Origin: Malania oleifera | Taxonomy: Eukaryota > Streptophyta > Magnoliopsida > Santalales > Ximeniaceae | Direction of reading: 5' to 3' | DNA: 64,000 nucleotides | NCBI RefSeq assembly: GCF_029873635.1 | Contig: NC_080428.1 | Span: 61,925,957-61,989,956 of the forward strand | Shown here: positions 24,795-35,391 of the stretch, in pieces | Position numbering within the stretch: position 1 is the stretch's first letter | Layout: every line of letters begins with the position of its first letter | Program-made: the position numbers and the translations under genes | The notes under the pieces: model-generated | Told to the model about the DNA's origin: nothing | The model's database searches: none | The model's input: only the letters and a program-made list of their open reading frames with translations

Positions 24795-27700
24795 ATGGGT
24801 AACGCGTCAATTTCCTCTTCTCCTTCCGCTTCTGTCATTCCACCTTCTTCTTCTTCTTCGTCAACCATTGATGATTTTGTCAATCCATATTATTTTAGTA
24901 ATTCAGATCATCTTGGTGTTGTTCTTGTTTCTCATGTCTTCAAAGGACATGACTATCATACATGGAGTCGATCGATGCTCACTTCTTTAAATGCAAAGAA
25001 TAAGATAGCTTTCATTGATGGATCTCTCCCTCAACCACTGATTTCTGATTCTCTTCACTATCCATGGAGTCGCTGTAATAGCATGGTTATGACATGGCTC
25101 CTCAATTCAATTTCTAAGGAGATTGCAGCTATTGTTATCTATGCGACCACTGCTCGTGCAATGTTGTTAGATCTTCATGATCATTTTTCTCATAGCAATG
25201 GACCTCGCATATTTCAACTCAAGAAAGCTATCTTGGATTTATCTCAAGGACAATTTTCTATTACTCAATATTATACTCAATTGAAGGGTTATTGGGATGA
25301 ACTTCAAAGTTATCGTCCTTCTCCCTTTTGTTCTTGTGTTCCAACTTGTTCTTGTGGTTCTATTCGATATGTTGTGGACTTTCAACACTATAATCATGTT
25401 TTTCAATTTCTAATGGGGTTGAATGAATCCTATAGTCACATATGGGGTCAGATTCTATTACTTGATCCTCCGCCGATCGACAAAGTATTTTCTCTCTTGC
25501 TTTATGAAGAGAGTCAATGACAAATTTCAGTTTCCATCTACTCCTCTTTTTGATTCAGCTGCAATGATTAGTTCCTCTGCTCCAACATCCTCCACACGCA
25601 GTAACACAAAATCTTCTGTCAAGAAAGATTGTCCTGTCTGTTCGCATTGTGGTATAACATGTCACACTATGGAAAAATGTTATCAGTTACATGATTTTCC
25701 TCCTGGATACAAGTTTGTTAAGTTTAAATTTTGTAGCACCAAGTTTAGCTCACAATGTTTCTACTTAGACTATTTTTTATTCTTCAACATTGCCTTTTAC
25801 TCAAGAACAATGTCAGCAGTTATTAGCTCTCATTTAGCCATCGGTTTCATCAGTTTTAGCAATAGTTAGTGGTACTTCTTTAACTCCAACTCACATGACA
25901 GATATTCTTTCTTGTCATTCTTGTTCTTCTTTTTCATCTCAGCCTCATGCTTTTGCCTCTCTCACGGTTAATTCTCCTTCCACTTCATGGATTATTGATA
26001 CCGGAGCTACCGATCACATGGATAACTCAGTTAATTTCTTTTCTTCCATTACATCCATTGTTTCGAGTTTTGTTATGCTTCCTAATGGTCTTCAAGTACC
26101 TGTTACTCATGTTGGTAATATTGTGCTATCTGATTATTTAGTTTTAAAGAATATTTTATGTGTTCCTTCATTCACATTCAATCTTATTTCTGCTAGTAAA
26201 TTGGTTTTAGATCTTTCTTGTTCCTTCATTTTTCTTTCTTCCTTTTACTTTATACAGGATTTGCAGCAATGGAGGACGATTGGCTTGGGGAAATTGCTTA
26301 ATGGCCTGTGTCATTTGATATCACCCTCTGTTTCAGCTCCAAAGTGTCTCACAGCTGCACATTCTTCTTTCGATGTTTGGCATAAAAGGCTTGGTCATCC
26401 ATCTGATTTCAGGCTATTGTTGCTTCGTGATTTGCTTTCTTTTAATTCTTTTAAGTCTGCTAATAATTGTCCTGGTAATGTTTGTCCCATGGCTAAGCAA
26501 CATCGCTTGCCATTTCCTTCAAGTACTTCAGTGACTACTTTTAGTTTTCAACTTGTTCATGTTGATATCTGGGGCCCTTTTCTGTGGCTTCCTTACAAGG
26601 ATTTCGTTATTTTCTTTCCATTGTAGATGATTTCTCTCGATGTACATGGATTTTTCTAATGAAGAATAAAAGTGAGACACGTATGCTCCTTCAGAATTTT
26701 TTTATTCTTGTTGAAAATTAGTTTCATACATCTGTCAAAATTCTTCGCACTGATAATGGGCAGGAATTTCTTATGTTTGATTTTCTTGCTTCAAAATGAA
26801 TCATACACCAACGCACTTGTGTTGCTACACCTCAGAAAAATTTAGTTGTTGAATGAAAGCACCAACATTTGCTTAATGTTGCTCGTGCTCTTCGACTTCA
26901 AGCTCACCTGCCTTTACCCTTTTGGGCAAATCATATCCTCAGTACAACCTATTTTATAAACCAAATGCCTACTCATCTTTTGTCTAAAAAATCCTCTTTT
27001 AAAGTTCTCTTTTCTAAACTTCCCTCTTATAATCATTTAGGGGTATTTGGTTGTTTGTGTTTTGCATCAACTTTGTCTTCCTCTCGTAATAAGTTTGATT
27101 CTTGAGCTCGAAAATGTGTATTTCTCGGTTATCCTTTTGCTGTCAAAGGTTACCGATTGTTTGATCTTCACTCTCATGAAATTTTTATTTCACGAGATGT
27201 TATTTTTTATGAAACACAATTTCCTTTTTCATCTTTTCCTTCTAATTTTCTCACCTCTACCTTTGATTTTTTTTCTTCTTCTTTAGTTCTTCCACATCCT
27301 TCTGATGATATTTATTTTCCTTTTCCATCAAACACCTTGGCTTCTCCATCTAATTCCAATTCTAATGATTCTCATGTTTCGGTTTCTGTTCCTCCCTGTC
27401 GTTCTACTCGTGTTCGTCATCCTCCATCATATCTATGCGACTATCACTATAATCTAGCCAATGGTTCACAACCCAGCCAATTGGTCCTTCCTTGCTCTCG
27501 GCCTTCTTCAGGTATGCCATATGATCTTTGTTCAATTCTTTCATATGATTCACTATCTCCTTCCTATCACTCTTTTGTTCTTGCTGTTTCTTCCACTAAG
27601 GAATCACAGTTCTATTATAAGGTTGTTAAGTTTTCTCATTTGACAGATGCTATGGCTACTGAGATTGAGGCTCTTGAAGAAAATCATACATAGACTGTCA

Positions 27701-29130
27701 CTGCTTTGCCTCCCACGCATTAACCCTTTGGCTATAAATAGGTATATCAGATTAAATATCGTTCAAATGGATGAATTGAACGTTATAAAGCCCGTTTAGT
27801 AGCTAAAGGGCATACTCAATGTGAAGGTTTAGATTATTTTGAAAATTTTTCACCGGTTGCTAAGCTTGTTATTATTTGGTGTTTACTTGCTGTTGTTGCC
27901 TCCTGGAATCTCTTTGTTCACCAACTTGACGTGAATAATGTTTTTCTTCATGGTGATTTGTCTGAAGAAGTGTATATGCAGCTTCCTCCAGGATTTGCAA
28001 CTTAGGGAGCGAATACGGTTTGTAGATTAAATAAAAGCTTGTATGGTTTAAAGAAAACTTCACGTCATTAATGGTTTTCCAAGATTACATCAACACTTTT
28101 CTCTTATGGTTTCACTCAATCGAAAGCTGATTTTTGCTTGTTTACACTTGTTGATGGTGCTGATTTTACAGCTCTTCTCGTCTATGTTGATGACATTATC
28201 GTTGCTAGTTCTAATATGTTTTGCATTACTACCATCAAATCATTTCTGATGAGAAGTTTAAGATTAAAGATCTTGGTTCCTTACATTATTTCTTGCGTTT
28301 GGAGGTAGCTCATTCTTCAAAGGGTATTTCTCTTTGCCAACAAAAATATGCCTTGGACATTCTACAAGATTCAAGCCTTTTGGGATGTAAACCAGTTGCT
28401 TTTCCGATGGTGCAGAATCTCAAACTTACCAATGAAGATAGTGAGTTACTTTCTAATCCATTACCATATAGAAGGCTGGCTGGTCGCTTGCTGTATCTTA
28501 CTATCACTTGGCTTGATCTGACCCACAGCGTTCAAGTTCTAAGCCAGTTTATGGCCAATCCACGTACTTCTCATTTTCAAGCTGCTGAACGTGTCTTACG
28601 TTATCTTAAATCCAACTCTGGCCCAGGATTGTTCTTTTCCAGTAGCTCAAGTTTTCAACTTAGTGCTTTCACTAACTCGTATTGGGCTAGCTGCTTTATA
28701 ACTCGATGATCTCTTACTAATTTTTGTGTCTTTCTTGGTTCATCTCTCATTACCTAGCGTTCTAAAATGAAAAAGACAATTTCTAGATCCTCTTTTGAAG
28801 CCGAATATAGGGCTATGACTTCTACAACATGTAAGCTGGTTTGGGTAGTATATTTACTTAAGGATCTCCATGTTTCTCATTTGTAATCTATAGCTTTATA
28901 CTATGATAACCAAGCTTCCATGGACATTGCATCGAATCCAGTTTTCATGAACGAACTAAACATATTGAAATAGATTGTCATTTGGTTCGTGATCATGTTC
29001 AGCCTGGTTTTCTTCATTTTCTTTATATGCCTTCACGTCATCAACTGGCAAACTTCTTTACTAAAGGTTTGGGTTCGGATGCCTTCCATTCTTTACTTTC
29101 CAAGTTGGGTGTGGTTAACATACACTCTCC
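24795..29130 (+). pseudogene. gag-pol remnant of the short-LTR copia element
   Basis: Parts in copia order: gag (about 24795-25520, with the Y-H-T-W-S region typical of plant copia gag); a CCHC-like knuckle (about 25640-25700); protease with D-T-G-A-T (about 25985-26050); a GAG-pre-integrase segment with WHKRLGH (about 26370-26470); integrase core (about 26550-27100); reverse transcriptase (about 27730-28500) with Y-V-D-D near 28183; RNase H (about 28560-29120). It is broken, with roughly ten breaks. Confidence 0.85.
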
Positions 29131-29144
29131 AGCTTGAGGGGGCG

Positions 29145-29333
29145 TATTACAGTTAGTAGCAGTTAGCATTAGCAGGAGCAGTTACAGTTAACAACAACAG
29201 CAATGAGCAGTTATAGTTTAGTTATTGAGTTGTTAGTTCAGTTGTTGGTCCAATCATTGCATTGTTGTCTATATATTATGTTGTAAGCTACTCTTTGAAT
29301 CATTGAAACTGTAATATTTTCACAAATTTGATA
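29145..29333 (+). repeat. 3' LTR of the short-LTR copia element
   Basis: It directly follows the polypurine tract and matches the 5' LTR at 23976-24181 to the same terminal base. Confidence 0.85.
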
Positions 29334-30419
29334 CACCCAGCCGCAAGCTCGCAACGTCAGACGACAATAGCCCCCACGCCCCTACTCTCGGAGACAAAGT
29401 TGTCTGTCTTTGTTTCTTCAAAACTAAGCAAAAACTCCAAGCCCTTTCATTCACATTGGATAAATGCTTTTCAAATCCCATCGTATTTGTCCTCTGCTCC
29501 TTGCATTTCTGCCTTGATCTTGCCAAAAAATGCTGCCCTCCATCGCTGCTTAACCGCCCCATGTCTTCCTGGCAGCAATATATATGCTAATCGACTTCCA
29601 GCTGCATATGACCTCTCCATCATCCTACTCCTCGTCACTACATAACCCTAAGCTTGAATCTCACCTCTCTTCTTTTTTCCATTCAATTAGCATTTCTGAA
29701 AAAAAAAAAAAAAATGAATTCTTCTGCTACTGAATTTGCAAGGGACTACGGTGCCAAGGGCGTTTTTTCTTTGCCAGCAGTGCCGTGATCGAGGAATGAG
29801 AAGTTGAATGTGTCAAGGGCTCCGGTAAGGTCAAGGTTGAGGCTTGTGAAGATGAGGAGACATTTGGGTTCTCAACAAGGGAGGCCAGGCCACGCTTTTT
29901 CATTTCATTCAATGTTACTAGAGTCAGTAGAGTGTTTTTTTTTTTTTAAAAAAAGACATAATTATTTCATGTTTCAAAATTTTTAAAATAAATAAATTAT
30001 ATTTTTAAACAGGTAACCCCATGGGTTTAGGTTTACATATTAGTCACCTGTTAATAAACGAGTCAACCCAAACCCGAACCCGACCCATTAACTCGTCTTG
30101 CCACCCCTGACAGCTACCCACTCCCCCTTCGTGTGCGAGGAAGGAGGCCTTCTTTTCCCTCTGCCAAAGTTGTACAAGAAGGGCCCAAAGCCAATCCTAG
30201 GGAATAATGAAGCTTCATAGGGTTTTTCTGTCCAGGTGTAAGAAATTTCCATCTTCACAAACATGTCTATTTCACCAAACTAGAAAATATGCACACGAAC
30301 ACATGATCAAGAGATAAGTCCCTTATATAATTTCTCATACATATCATACACAAAACTGAAATATGGTACTTCGTAAAATAAATCAAAAAGGAATTTGGTC
30401 TAAAAACTTATCATATAAT

Positions 30420-30590
30420 TAATTTTTTGAACTTCTAGCTAGAAAGTATTGATTTTAAGTAGCTTTGTAAAAATATTTGTAACTTGATTTTTGAATGAAT
30501 ATAATTCAATTGTAATTTCTTTCTCATGCACCAAAGCCTAAATATAGTGATTTTTTGCTAAAGCAATAACATATACCTATCACAAAAAAA
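30420..30590 (-). mobile_element. Copia RNase H tail remnant
   Basis: On the minus strand the region resembles the end of copia RNase H: a segment like V-H-E-K-E-I-T-I-E-L precedes an N-I-F-T-K-L-L-K motif, the counterpart of the conserved D-I-F-T-K-P-L. It is short, degenerate and without visible LTRs. It is independent of the plus-strand copia remnant that starts near 30880. Confidence 0.45.
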
Positions 30591-31225
30591 AAAAGGGTTT
30601 ATTTATGCAACAAGTATCCCATGCTACCTAATTGCATTTCATAGTAAGTGGTTGTTGTTTCTACGATTGAAGCAAGGAATATTGCAACTAAAACTAGTGA
30701 TAGCATTCTTACATCTTGATCTTCTACTATGTTAAGGACCAAGAGTGGAAATTGTAAAACAAAGATAAAAATTATAAATTGAAGCACTCTAGCATTCAAG
30801 TTTTAGTTTCTTAATTACAAACGAATAAAAAACTCCATGAGAATGCATACTTTTAATGTACTAACACTCCACGATCAAACTTGGTGGTTGCAAATGGATT
30901 TTCTAAATCAAATGAAATCTCTGATGGTAGTATTTCTCTCTATAAAGCAAGGTTATTAGCCAAATATTTTCATCAACAACATGGTTTTGATTATAATGAG
31001 ACGTTCAACCATATTGTCAAAGTGGTAACTATTCGAGTTGTCCTCTCCATTATTGTTCAGAAAAATTGGCCATTTCGACAGCTAGATGTTAATAATGCAT
31101 TTCTGCATGGCCAACTTCAAGAGGATATCTTACATGGTTCAGCCTCTGGGTTTTGTTGATCCTAATCTGCCTCCTCATGTTTGCAGGTTAAAAAAGTCTT
31201 TGTATAGCTTGAAACAAGCACCTTG

Positions 31226-31250
31226 TGTAGAGACCCAAAAAAATTATTCA

Positions 31251-31294
<44 letters not shown>

Positions 31295-31614
31295 GGAGAG
31301 AGAAAGGGAAAGAAATCTTAAAAGGGGGAAATAGAAGGGATTCGTCGACGGACCCATGGTCTTTGTCGACAAATGTCCCTATAGAACTCGTCAATGAAGT
31401 ATACGTGTCTCGTCAATGAAAAGATGCCGAGAGTTAGGAGAATTTTATAGAATTTCAAGTTCGTAGATGAACTAGACTCCTCGTCAACGAAATGCCTTCA
31501 TGGGTTCGTTGAAGAATCACTTGAACTCGTCAACGAACGCCGGCCTATAAATATGGAAACCCATATTTTTCAATGTATTTTCTCTCCCCTCTCGCTCTCT
31601 CTCTAAACCTACGA

Positions 31615-31657
<43 letters not shown>

Positions 31658-33748
31658 TCCGGCTTTGTTATAACCCTAATTGACGATCAGGATCCGTCAC
31701 GAAGTTCGTGGGGAGATTCTCTTCAACATAGCTGGAACAGATTTTCAATTTGGAGTTCTGGGGCACCATCCCAAAATCAGGGTAAGTGAAGTATTTTAGT
31801 GATTAATAGGCTACTTGAAGTATTCGAAACCTAGGAAGTGGAAAACGAAAATTGTTCTCGGAAATGAGTTGTTTAACTTGGGAAAAATGTGATTTTTAGG
31901 GTTTTGAATTTTGGACGCCGCGGGCTTAGGATTTGGGTGTTTATGAGCCTCTCAATAAGTTAGGTAAGGGAAATAAATTATAACAGTATTTTTTGAAATT
32001 AATGATTGAATGAATATGTAAAAAGGAAAATATGATATTTTTGCCTTCGAATATTATGATATGAATATTAGACGAAATTGTGTGGCATATGAGTAATATT
32101 GAAATGTGATGTTTTGTGATATGAAATATGATTATAAAAATGTTTTCTATAATGAATGGGGAAATATGAAAATATGTTATGTGTTATTAAGAAATGTGGA
32201 AATTTTCGGAATGAAATATATATATACACACACACACACACTATTATGAGAATGGAATGGGTATCGAAAAGATGACAAAGGAATAGAAAATGATGTGAAT
32301 AGTGAAATGTGATATATACTATTGTGATGAGATATGAATACTCAAATGTGAGTATGAAAATGTGAATATTGTAATGTAAATGCTGCAATGTGAATGTTAA
32401 TGTGAATACTGAAATGCGAATATGAGAATGTGAATATTGCAACGTGAATACTGTAATATGAATGTGATATATGATACTGGAATAGTGAATATAGAAATGT
32501 GGAAAATTGCAATGTGAATACTGCAATTATGAATACTGGAATGTGAATGATGAAATGTGGAATGATAACCCTAATGGACGATTGTTGATATTAAGCATGG
32601 TACCGTTGCTAGTGCTGATTACGTACAACCACACAGACTCATGGGGCGTGTGGCGTGATAGTCGAATGAACCAGTGAGAAGGGTAGTTTTGCCCCTAGGT
32701 CAGGACCAGGGTTTATGGCAGGCCATTCGTACTAAAGACGAGTCTATGGGTTGTTTATTTTGATCTAACCAGGTAGACCAACCGCAGTTAGATCCAGCCT
32801 TCGGGACGCACAACCTTGACCATGGGAGGAAGCATGACGTGGAGAATATCCTCAGGGCAGTCATGAGTTACAGACGTGGATGTACTAGTTACCGAGGACA
32901 CTCACGTGCTAGATGATGAAATAAAATTGAAAGTAAAAAGAAAGAGTGTGAGTTTAATAACATAAATAATTAGGGCGAAGTAAAACTCTCCACCTGAGGG
33001 CTTACTGAGTGAGGTGAGTGCCCTGATAAGTATCAGTTATAGTCGAACTCAAGTTAATCAAGTAAGGTTACAAATGATATCAGAGCAAAGGGGAGCTACA
33101 TGTATGGGTGTGTAATTTCCCCTATCCTCGTGAACTTCCGCTGATAAACATGGGTTGCATGTGAATGAGATTGAAAAGGAGAATTAAAGCTTTTAAAAGC
33201 TTGTGTTGTATATCTATATGATTATAAATGTGTAATTGGTATATTTTTCTCAGAAGGTATTATCACTGAAATGAATATATGTTATGATATAATGAAACTC
33301 ATACTGTCACACATTATATATAATTTATTCTGTCTTACTGAGATGTGTCTCACCCAAATATCTAAATATTTTAGGGAACCGTGACAGGCTTGGAGATAAA
33401 GCTCCGAGATAGAGGGGAACTGATACCTTGATTAGACAGGGTGAGTGTTTTTTAGCTAGGGATGTATGTTTCCCCTAGAGTTTGATTGATTTTTGGGAGT
33501 ATGTTGGATTTGTATATATGTATGGATGTTTAGTACTCTGGGTATTTGTATTCTGAATGGTTTATAAATGTTGACTTCCACTATTAGGCTTGTTTGCATG
33601 ACAGTTTACCCGGTATCCCACTTCGGGTCGAGTATGTTGATACAGTATCAGAGATTCTGACATAACCGATGTAATGGTTGATTATATGTGAATAGGTTTT
33701 ATTTATATTGGAAAGAAAAAAAATGGTATGAAAAGTTGGGGCGTCACA
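31226..33748 (+). mobile_element. Solo LTR of a Ty3/gypsy element inside copia RT
   Basis: A 2523-bp segment from TGTAGAGACCC to GGGGCGTCACA inserted into the copia reverse transcriptase region. Flanking pentamers are CCTTG and CCTCA; their differences fit decay of a methylated CpG. Inside are an (AAT)n run (about 31257-31292), a GTCGAC-type palindrome cluster (31341-31530), a TATA box (31546-31552) and a (CT)n tract (about 31616-31655). The block 'cttactgagatgtgtctcaccc' (near 33330) is shared with the solo LTR at 18742-21306 and, less closely, with the LTRs of the plus-strand chromovirus. Confidence 0.88.
31341..31552 (+). promoter_or_regulatory. Palindrome cluster and TATA box of the solo LTR
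   Basis: Eight degenerate TCGTCGACGA-like units (for example TTCGTCGACGG at 31340 and TTTGTCGACAAA near 31362) end just before TATAAAT at 31546-31552. The order matches the U3 of the nested chromovirus. Confidence 0.6.
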
Positions 33749-34836
33749 CCTCATGCTTGGTATCAAGAACCATGAACTTGACTTCTTCAATTGGGATTTC
33801 AACAGTTCAAATCTGACTCCTCTTTATTTATCTACAATTGTGATGGAGTTACACTCTATTTTCTAGTATTTGTGGATGATCTCTTATTCACTGCGATTAA
33901 TTTTGTTGCTATCTCTAAAGTTGTTCAGCAATTTGGTCATCGTTTTTCTTTAAAGGACCTTGGTTAGCCCCTTAAATTATTTTCTTGGTGTCGATGTGAT
34001 TTAAGTCAAACATGGGCTATTCCTATCCCAACAAAAATATATTTGGGATCTTCTTCCTCACACCAAGATGGATGGTGCCAAGGTCGTGATAACTCCACTT
34101 TCCACAAATGATCTTCTTTAGCTTCATAATGGATCTTCTCCTTCTGATTCGACCAAGTACCACCGAGTTATAGGAGCTCTCCAATATCTCTCTTTTACTT
34201 GGCCTGACATTGCCTTCCCGATCAATAATTTGCCTCAATTCATGCATAAATAGTCTCGGGTTCATTAGATTGCTGCCAAACATGTTATGGGTTACTTGAA
34301 AGGCACTCTTTGTCATGGCATTATTCTTAAGCGCACTGGGAATCTCACTCTTCAAGGTTTCTCTAAGGCAAATTGGGCAGGTGAAAGGGATCGATACCAG
34401 ATCCTCCACCCTTACCTATCTTATTTTTCTAGGTGATTGTCATATTTCCTGGAGCACATGAAAACAGTGTGTTGTGGCTCATTCCTCGACTGAGGCGGAA
34501 TATCGTGCTCTTGCTTCAGCCACCTCCAAGATTGTTTGGATTTGCTCATTGTTTCATGAACTCAGTATTCTGATACCTAAGCCTCTACATTTGTTTTGTG
34601 ATAATATTGGTACTACTCAGTTAAGTCTTTATCCTGTAATGCATTTAAGGATGAAACATATTGCTATTGATCTTCATTTTGTTCATGATTTGATCACCAA
34701 AGGATTGCTGCAAGTATCTCATGTTAGCACACACGACCAGCTTGCAGATCTTCTAACTAAAGCTCTATCACGTCAGAAATTTCAAACTTTGTGCACCAAG
34801 ATCAGCTTATCTAATGGCACGCCTATTTTGAGGGGG

Positions 34837-35209
34837 TGTATAAAGGAAATCATGTAGTTGTACCAGATTTCTTGAAAGTTGTCGATGGTTATTGCATAGC
34901 CCATCGACCGTTACATCACCGTTTTCAAACAAAAACATTTCTAGAAGAAAATCGTCGACGACTTGCTGAAACTATCAACGATTTTGTTCGTTGCTGATAC
35001 CGCCAATGATCTCCTCATTTGAATATTGGTTGATATCCGATAACATGAGATTCTCTTGTTCTATTATTTGAATATTTGTTGATATGTGATAGCCTATGAT
35101 CTTCTTGTTATGTTATTTGAATCTTTTTGAATTTATAACTACTATACTTTGTACAATTCCTATATATAGGACATCTACATATCAATGAATTTATTCTTAA
35201 AATTCTATA
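34837..35209 (+). repeat. 3' LTR of the truncated copia element
   Basis: It begins TGTATAAAGG straight after the purine tract. It contains a TATA-like box (TATATATAGG, about 35160) and, upstream of it, CGTCGACGAC with neighbouring TCGATGG/TCGACCG units (34879-34985). The right end is approximate because no 5' LTR is available for comparison. Confidence 0.65.
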
Positions 35210-35253
35210 CTAAGCAATTGATCAAAGCGTCTATTTGCCAATTATTTTTATAG

Positions 35254-35391
35254 GAGGATCCGCATTGAAGGAGGAGTTGCTAGGTTTTGATGGATCAATC
35301 CATTACAACTTAGGACGTCATCATGTGGAAATCAAGCTTGGACTTGAGTGCATAAGGAGAGGCAGCCTATTAAGTGCTTGCAAGGTTAGAG
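35254..35391 (+). other. Possible orphan exon
   Basis: A 138-base segment sits between a pyrimidine-rich AG acceptor (35252-35253) and a GT donor (35392-35393). One frame is open throughout (about 45 residues, containing HHVEIKLGLECIRRGSLL). Its GC is higher than its surroundings. I do not recognise the peptide and see no partner exon, so it may be a gene relic or chance. Confidence 0.25.

Larger units (their letters stand above)
23976..29333 (+). mobile_element. Short-LTR Ty1/copia retrotransposon, broken
   Basis: LTRs of about 200 bases (23976-24181 and 29145-29333) bound a gag-pol remnant in the copia order. A polypurine tract (TTGAGGGGGCG) abuts the 3' LTR. Flanks CACCT (23971-23975) and CACCC (29334-29338) look like a 5-bp duplication with one difference. 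The initiator-Met primer-binding site follows the 5' LTR but is interrupted by a 560-bp MITE (24189-24748). The LTRs differ by more than a tenth plus small indels, so the element is old. Several breaks are present. The short LTRs suggest an Ale/Retrofit-like lineage, which is unproven. Confidence 0.88.
23696..30109. mobile_element. Non-autonomous hAT-like DNA transposon, split by a copia element
   Basis: Terminal inverted repeats are TAGGGGTGGCAAAACGGG at the left and the reverse complement of CTTGCCACCCCTG at the right. Sub-terminal GGGTCAACCC-type motifs occur in both ends. Perfect 8-bp duplications ACAGCTAC (23688-23695 and 30110-30117) are the hAT signature. Leaving out the copia insertion (23976-29333), the element is about 1.06 kb. 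It has no transposase reading frame that I can see, so it is non-autonomous. The right interior (29334-30000) has higher GC than its ends and could be captured host sequence, but I recognise no gene in it. Confidence 0.85.
30880..35209 (+). mobile_element. 5'-truncated Ty1/copia remnant, split by a solo LTR
   Basis: Reverse transcriptase begins near 30900 (motifs Y-K-A-R-L and Q-L-D-V-N-N-A-F-L-H-G). It is interrupted at 31226-33748 by a solo LTR and resumes at 33749 with A-W-Y-Q and a V-D-D-L motif near 33870. RNase H follows (about 34480-34800, with S-S-T-E-A-E-Y and L-T-K-A-L). Then come a polypurine tract (about 34826-34836) and one 3' LTR (34837 to about 35209). No gag, protease, integrase or 5' LTR is visible, so the 5' half is lost. 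It is broken. Confidence 0.8.
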
